Below, piece after piece: positions 5,397 through 6,330 of a stretch of DNA of 6,330 bases. The notes below the pieces were generated by a model. It did no database searches. It was not told where the DNA came from and worked only from the letters and a program-made list of their open reading frames with translations. Source of the DNA: Bdellovibrionales bacterium (GTDB taxonomy: Bacteria; Bdellovibrionota; Bdellovibrionia; Bdellovibrionales; JAMPXM01); NCBI GenBank assembly GCA_005792225.1, contig SXSP01000224.1, positions 1-6,330 on the forward strand, in the 5' to 3' direction. The number at the start of each line of letters is the position of its first letter. Position 1 is the stretch's first letter. A program made the position numbers and the translations under genes.

Positions 5397-6077
5397 TCAC
5401 CCTTCCTTCAGCGTGTAGCCCGCGCCGATCACCGTGTGAATGAGCTTCACCGGAAAAGGCGCATCGAGTTTTTTCCGAAGCATGTTGATGTAAACGTCAA
5501 TGACGTTACTGTTGTTGTCGAAGTGGATATCCCAAACGTTCTCGAGGATCTGCGTGCGCGTGACCACGCGGTTTGCATTTCGCATGAGATATTCGAGAAG
5601 TGCGAATTCCTTTGCAGTGAGATTTATCGCCGTTCCTCCGCGGGTCGCCGTGCGGGTGAGAACGTTGAGTTCAAGGTCGGCGATTTTAAGATTGCTCTGC
5701 TCCTGGCCCGAGCCGAGAGCGTTTCTTCTGAGAAGAGCCCGAACGCGAGCGAGGAGTTCCTCGAATTCAAAGGGCTTGGTCAGATAGTCGTCGGCCCCGG
5801 AATCAAGCCCCGCGACCTTTGCGCTCGTGCCGCTGAGAGCGGTGAGCATGAGTATGGGCCCCTTATAGCCGTCGCGGCGGAGATGCTTTGCCGTGTCCAG
5901 GCCGTTTTGATCAGGGAGCATCACATCGAGCAAAACGAGCGAGTAATCGATTTCAGAGAGAAGGGCTTCGGCGGTTTCGCCCGTTTCGGCGACGTCGACG
6001 GAGTAGCCGGCCTCGCTGAGACCTTTTTTGAGGAACCCCGACATCTTCTTTTGATCTTCAACGACGAGAATGCGCAT
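5397..6077 (-). CDS. OmpR/PhoB-family response regulator
   Basis: A 226-residue cytoplasmic transcription factor of normal length. The receiver domain (about 1-118) has all expected residues: acidic pocket Glu7/Asp8, phosphorylated Asp51 in LLDVMLPD, switch Thr79, and Lys101 in TKPF. A short linker leads to a winged-helix DNA-binding domain (about 130-224) with the typical NLTAKEFALLEYL, a recognition-helix region at NVIDVYINMLRKKL, and the wing hairpin ending in GAGYTL. The phosphate donor is almost surely the kinase encoded immediately downstream. The receiver resembles CusR/CopR-type regulators, though target genes and signal cannot be inferred safely; the nearby htrA is the natural candidate target. 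The ATG at 6077 begins the canonical MRILVVED. Only weak GAG-type sites precede it, so it may rely on coupling to the hydrolase gene that ends 12 bases upstream. The stop is TGA followed by C. Confidence 0.96.
   Translation of the reverse strand: MRILVVEDQKKMSGFLKKGLSEAGYSVDVAETGETAEALLSEIDYSLVLLDVMLPDQNGLDTAKHLRRDGYKGPILMLTALSGTSAKVAGLDSGADDYLTKPFEFEELLARVRALLRRNALGSGQEQSNLKIADLELNVLTRTATRGGTAINLTAKEFALLEYLMRNANRVVTRTQILENVWDIHFDNNSNVIDVYINMLRKKLDAPFPVKLIHTVIGAGYTLKEG
5400..5408 (-). promoter_or_regulatory. Shine-Dalgarno for the kinase, inside the end of the regulator gene
   Basis: AAGGAAGGG forms the last three sense codons of the regulator gene. Its final G is seven bases from the proposed ATC start at 5392. 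It supports initiation at this point even though the codon is non-canonical, with coupling to termination of the regulator at 5397. The same sequence directly before TGA-C could also stimulate frameshifting. Confidence 0.5.
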
Positions 6078-6089
6078 CTCGTCTCAATA

Positions 6090-6330
6090 TCAAATTCCGA
6101 GTGCTCTCTCAAGGTTCGCGTGGAACTCGGGGCGCCAGACGTTTCCGAGATGCCCACCCTTTTTAAATAGATGAAGGCGCGAACCGAACTGATCTTTCAG
6201 CCAACGCGTATCGGTCGGGCGTAGGAGGAAATCATCTTCGTTATGAAGAACGAAGACGTTTGGGTCGCGCGCGAGTCGATCGGCAACCGCAAAGAGGCTC
6301 TCGTTCGTGAAGAGATCTTCGGGGAAAGCA
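6090..6330 (-). CDS. Alpha/beta hydrolase, C-terminal part only
   Basis: The gene runs off the right edge, leaving 79 residues and a TGA stop. The segment VFVLHNEDDFLL matches the strand and turn that carry the catalytic acid of alpha/beta hydrolases; the second Asp (visible residue 33) is the more likely catalytic one by alignment with H-x-x-x-D motifs. FKKGGHLGNVW supplies the catalytic His (visible residue 60), 27 residues later, which is a normal spacing. The nucleophile elbow lies outside the window, so substrate and full length are unknown; a serine esterase, lipase or aminopeptidase-like enzyme is possible. The gene ends 12 bases before the regulator start on the same strand, so the two are likely co-transcribed. 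Family assignment rests on these two motifs only. Confidence 0.75.
   Translation of the reverse strand, partial: AFPEDLFTNESLFAVADRLARDPNVFVLHNEDDFLLRPTDTRWLKDQFGSRLHLFKKGGHLGNVWRPEFHANLERALGI

Noticed and set aside
5286..6170. 294-residue plus-strand ORF opposite the regulator and kinase genes
   Set aside because: It lies antisense to a complete response regulator with all key residues, and its translation shows no recognisable domain; a by-product of G/C-rich wobble positions.

Overview
The window looks like chromosomal DNA of a Gram-negative bacterium, with G+C by eye somewhat above 50 %. The Gram-negative reading rests on a periplasmic Do/HtrA-type protease with an export signal, a two-membrane-segment sensor kinase and a FadI-type thiolase. 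Some protein features fit a Bdellovibrio-like or deltaproteobacterial lineage, but that is an impression and not a demonstrated assignment. I see no mobile element, rRNA, convincing tRNA, CRISPR array or phage gene.

Layout, left to right. Positions 1-419 (minus) hold the N-terminal third of a membrane acyltransferase 3 protein, cut by the window edge. Positions 420-732 are a gap between divergent genes, with one doubtful 49-codon ORF (513-662, minus) whose complement is also open. Positions 733-1149 (plus) encode a small three-helix membrane protein with an Arg-rich tail; it converges on, and shares a four-base TTAA stop overlap with, the FadI-like thiolase gene at 1146-2411 (minus). A hairpin at 2544-2580 looks like a terminator between the thiolase gene and the upstream protease gene.

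The right half is a minus-strand run, in transcription order: the C-terminus of an alpha/beta hydrolase (6330-6090), an OmpR-type response regulator (6077-5397), a histidine kinase (5392-3950), and an HtrA-like protease (3843-2617). Gaps are 12, 4 and 106 bases, so hydrolase-regulator-kinase are probably co-transcribed and htrA either follows in the same transcript or has its own promoter in the 106-base leader. A regulator/kinase pair beside a periplasmic quality-control protease suggests an envelope-stress circuit. The thiolase lies beyond the putative terminator and does lipid catabolism, so it is probably a separate unit.

The most unusual point is the start of the kinase gene. The frame needed for its first transmembrane helix contains no ATG, GTG or TTG between the end of the regulator gene and codon 66. 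The best reading is an ATC start four bases after the regulator stop, behind a good Shine-Dalgarno sequence. Alternatives are an ATT start, a point change or sequence error, or a +1 frameshift at the regulator's TGA-C stop. Apart from this the genes belong to known families and I see no clear new multi-gene system.
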